Part shown: positions 62,289-64,000 of the stretch, one piece after another
Position numbering within the stretch: position 1 is the stretch's first letter
How the letters are laid out: every line of letters begins with the position of its first letter
The notes under the pieces: model-generated
Seen by the model: only the letters and a program-made list of their open reading frames with translations
Told to the model about the DNA's origin: nothing
The model's database searches: none
Position numbers and translations under genes: made by a program
NCBI GenBank assembly: GCA_001683825.1
Contig: LXTR01000038.1
Coordinates: 365,212-429,211, forward strand
Direction: 5' to 3'
DNA from: Flavobacteriaceae bacterium CP2B
GTDB taxonomy: Bacteria > Bacteroidota > Bacteroidia > Flavobacteriales > Flavobacteriaceae
Length of the DNA: 64,000 nt

Positions 62289-62891
62289 ATGTATCGCGTT
62301 ATAAAACATTTTTTCGATTTTTTTGCAGCCCTGACAGGGCTATTGCTTATATCCCCGTTATTCCTGTTAATTGCGGTCCTCTTGTATTTCGCCAACGACG
62401 GCCATCCCTTTTACTTCCAGAAAAGACCGGGTAAAGACGGACGGATATTTACCATTGTGAAATTCAAATCCATGAATGACAAAAAGGATGCGGATGGAAA
62501 ACTCCTGCCTGATGCAATGCGTATTACCAAAATCGGGGCATTGGTCAGGAAAACATCGCTGGACGAGTTGCCGCAGCTTTTCAACGTACTCAAGGGCGAT
62601 ATGAGTTTGGTGGGGCCCAGGCCCCTAATGGTAGAATACCTGGAGCTTTACAATGACTTCCAAAAAAAACGGCATCTCGTGAAACCCGGGGTAACCGGAT
62701 GGGCACAGGTCAATGGCAGGAACGCGATAAGCTGGGACCAGAAGTTTGCTTATGACGTCTACTACGTGGAACACCAGAGTTTGTTACTAGACCTGAAAAT
62801 CCTCGGGAAAACGGTCATAAAAGTCTTCCGCTCCGAAGGGATCTCTGCCGATGACAATGCCACGATGCCCATGTTTACGGGAAACAACTAA
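62289..62891 (+). CDS. Initiating polyprenyl-phosphate sugar transferase (PglC/WbaP-type)
   Basis: A 200-residue monotopic phosphoglycosyl transferase that puts the first sugar-phosphate on undecaprenyl phosphate. An N-terminal membrane-inserted helix (FFAALTGLLLISPLFLLIAV) is followed by FYFQKRPGKDGRIFTIVKFK, SMNDKKDADGKLLPD, RMTKIGALVRKTSLDELPQL-type core (here MRITKIGALVRKTSLDELPQ with the catalytic Asp-Glu), FNVLKGDMSLVGPRPLMVEY and VKPGVTGWAQVNGRNAISWD. It lacks the N-terminal membrane domain of WbaP, so it is the small PglC form. The amino-sugar genes on the other arm may make its substrate. Confidence 0.94.
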   Translation: MYRVIKHFFDFFAALTGLLLISPLFLLIAVLLYFANDGHPFYFQKRPGKDGRIFTIVKFKSMNDKKDADGKLLPDAMRITKIGALVRKTSLDELPQLFNVLKGDMSLVGPRPLMVEYLELYNDFQKKRHLVKPGVTGWAQVNGRNAISWDQKFAYDVYYVEHQSLLLDLKILGKTVIKVFRSEGISADDNATMPMFTGNN

Positions 62892-62903
62892 TTAGAGCCA
62901 CGA

Positions 62904-63917
62904 ATGAAACTAAGCATCATCATCCCCGCGTACAATGCAGCCACCTATATTGAAACCTGCCTTACGAGCTGTGTCAGGCAGGATCTGAATCCATCGGACT
63001 ACGAGATCATCGTGGTGAATGATGGCTCTACCGATTCTACCGAAGCGCTTGTCACTACCTATAGGGAATCCTATCCGCAGATCCGGCTGGTAACGCAGGA
63101 AAACAAGGGAAACGGAGCTGCAAGGAATACAGGGGTTTCCAATGCCAAAGGAGACTATATCTACTTTCTGGATGCAGATGACTATATAGCCGAAAATGCC
63201 CTGGGCACCCTCATGGGGCATATAGAGAAGCATGCGCTTGATTTCCTTGGATTTTCTTCAAAGAACGTTTCGGATTCGGACCAAAAACATTCCCTGAAAG
63301 CCGGGAAGGACGTCGCTCTGGATCCTGTGATGGATGGCATTGATTTTCTGGGAATCTATAATTACAAGGCAGAGGTTTGGTGGTATATGGTCAACAGGGC
63401 ATTTTACCTGGAAAGTGGTGTTTCATTCTATGACCGGAAATTTGTGCAGGATTCCTACCTGACCCCGACCCTCATCAGCAAAGCCCGGCGAGCGGCCTAT
63501 ACCGATTACGATGTTCACAGGTACCGGCAATCGCAAAACTCTATCACCCGAAGAAAATCTGCCGATCACCTGCACCAGCATTTTAAGGACCTTTCTTTCT
63601 CAGTAGAGCAACTATACAACCTCAGGAAAAGCCTCATCAACAGCGGGGTCACCAACGAAAGCGCCCTCAGGCGTTTGCATGTGAAGCAGCAGCGGTATGT
63701 GTTTATCATTATCGTACGGGCCTTGAAGTCTGGATTGCAACGTCATCATTTGAAAAAAATGCTGACCGGTTTCCAGGCCCTTGAAGCGTATCCCATGGAC
63801 ATATTTATGACTACCACAGATTACAGGAGCCCCGTATACCGGTTGCTGACATTTATCTTTAACAGACCGTACCTCCTGTATCCTGCGCTGCGGTTGTACC
63901 GGCTGCTAAGGCCTTAA
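62904..63917 (+). CDS. Glycosyltransferase family 2
   Basis: A 337-residue GT-A enzyme. Seen: KLSIIIPAYNAATYIETCLT, YEIIVVNDGSTDSTEALVTT, LVTQENKGNGAARNTGVSNA and the metal-binding YIYFLDADDYIAENALGTLM (Asp-x-Asp). After ~residue 120 comes a less conserved acceptor part with VWWYMVNRAFYLESGVSFYD, and a basic C-terminus with a hydrophobic patch that may contact the membrane. 12 bases separate it from the sugar transferase gene. The last 83 bases of the window show no gene, so the locus may continue beyond it. Confidence 0.92.
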   Translation: MKLSIIIPAYNAATYIETCLTSCVRQDLNPSDYEIIVVNDGSTDSTEALVTTYRESYPQIRLVTQENKGNGAARNTGVSNAKGDYIYFLDADDYIAENALGTLMGHIEKHALDFLGFSSKNVSDSDQKHSLKAGKDVALDPVMDGIDFLGIYNYKAEVWWYMVNRAFYLESGVSFYDRKFVQDSYLTPTLISKARRAAYTDYDVHRYRQSQNSITRRKSADHLHQHFKDLSFSVEQLYNLRKSLINSGVTNESALRRLHVKQQRYVFIIIVRALKSGLQRHHLKKMLTGFQALEAYPMDIFMTTTDYRSPVYRLLTFIFNRPYLLYPALRLYRLLRP

Positions 63918-64000
63918 TACTTACTGTATGCCCCCCTCCCCCCTCCAAAAGGTAAGGTGAAGGAACAGGCCGCCCCATAGGTATCCCAGAAGTACTCCTT

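Overview
The window looks like a piece of a marine flavobacterial chromosome (Bacteroidota). The evidence is a SusC/SusD (RagA/RagB) pair, an ACR3/DUF6428 arsenic operon, two-component propeller hybrid sensors, type-II-like TAnnTTTG promoter elements, weak Shine-Dalgarno sequences and occasional TTG/GTG starts. Base composition changes by eye: roughly 1-12.3 kb is clearly AT-rich, 12.3-14.8 kb is a patchwork, and from about 14.8 kb onward the DNA is much richer in G+C and uses codons differently. I read the first 12.3 kb as an integrated mobile element, the patchwork as a graveyard at its edge, and the rest as resident chromosome.

1-12.3 kb, mobile element. A tyrosine integrase (cut by the window edge) overlaps an unknown gene. 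These are followed by an excisionase-like HTH protein, a small unknown protein and a P-loop primase/helicase-type protein. Directly behind the last gene is a striking array of six 22-bp units carrying CAAYA-N3-TRTTG dyads (3614-3745), probably an iteron-type origin or operator. The cargo looks defensive: a DUF3800 protein with an added winged-helix-like tail, a membrane protein, a single-chain type ISP/IIG-like restriction-modification enzyme without a helicase, and a tightly overlapping three-gene unit (GHKL ATPase with STAS-like N-terminus, DUF4325-type STAS-like protein, membrane-anchored helical protein) that is my best candidate for an undescribed system.

12.1-14.8 kb, junk and addiction genes. 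This holds the first ~55 codons of a second integrase joined head-on to the first ~140 codons of a propeller sensor kinase, an IS4-type transposase fragment, an apparently intact ParD/ParE pair, a damaged HigA-like antitoxin, and remnants of a second parD and of other genes.

14.8-18.05 kb, arsenic operon. The order is arsR, an exported protein that aligns with the arsenate-reductase-like phosphatase but has lost its catalytic P-loop, a DUF6428 protein, the active phosphatase/arsenate reductase, and ACR3. 18.5-25 kb is a signalling operon: giant hybrid sensor kinase, CheY-like regulator and GAF-class III nucleotide cyclase. Then come an unknown membrane protein, an unknown secreted protein and pyruvate phosphate dikinase.

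30.8-39.7 kb, peptidoglycan-sugar (MurNAc) utilisation locus. SusC, SusD, NamZ (DUF1343), a sodium:solute symporter and MurQ read leftwards. A DeoR-type regulator diverges from susC, with two near-identical 19-bp palindromic operators between them. No MurNAc kinase is visible. 39.8-43.6 kb carries an AblB-like acetyltransferase and the proline operon proC-proB-proA.

43.8 kb to the end, exopolysaccharide locus. A leftward arm encodes an aminotransferase, a FlaA1/CapD-type dehydratase, Wza and a Wzc-type tyrosine autokinase, with the CpsB-type phosphatase convergent to it. A rightward arm encodes UDP-glucuronate 4-epimerase, UDP-glucose dehydrogenase, a toroid-type lipoprotein, Wzx, Wzy, glycosyltransferases, an acetyltransferase and the initiating sugar transferase. 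The divergent promoter region contains a G9 tract and a 27-bp inverted repeat. No tRNA, rRNA or CRISPR array was recognised. All family assignments come from reading the sequence, without database searches.
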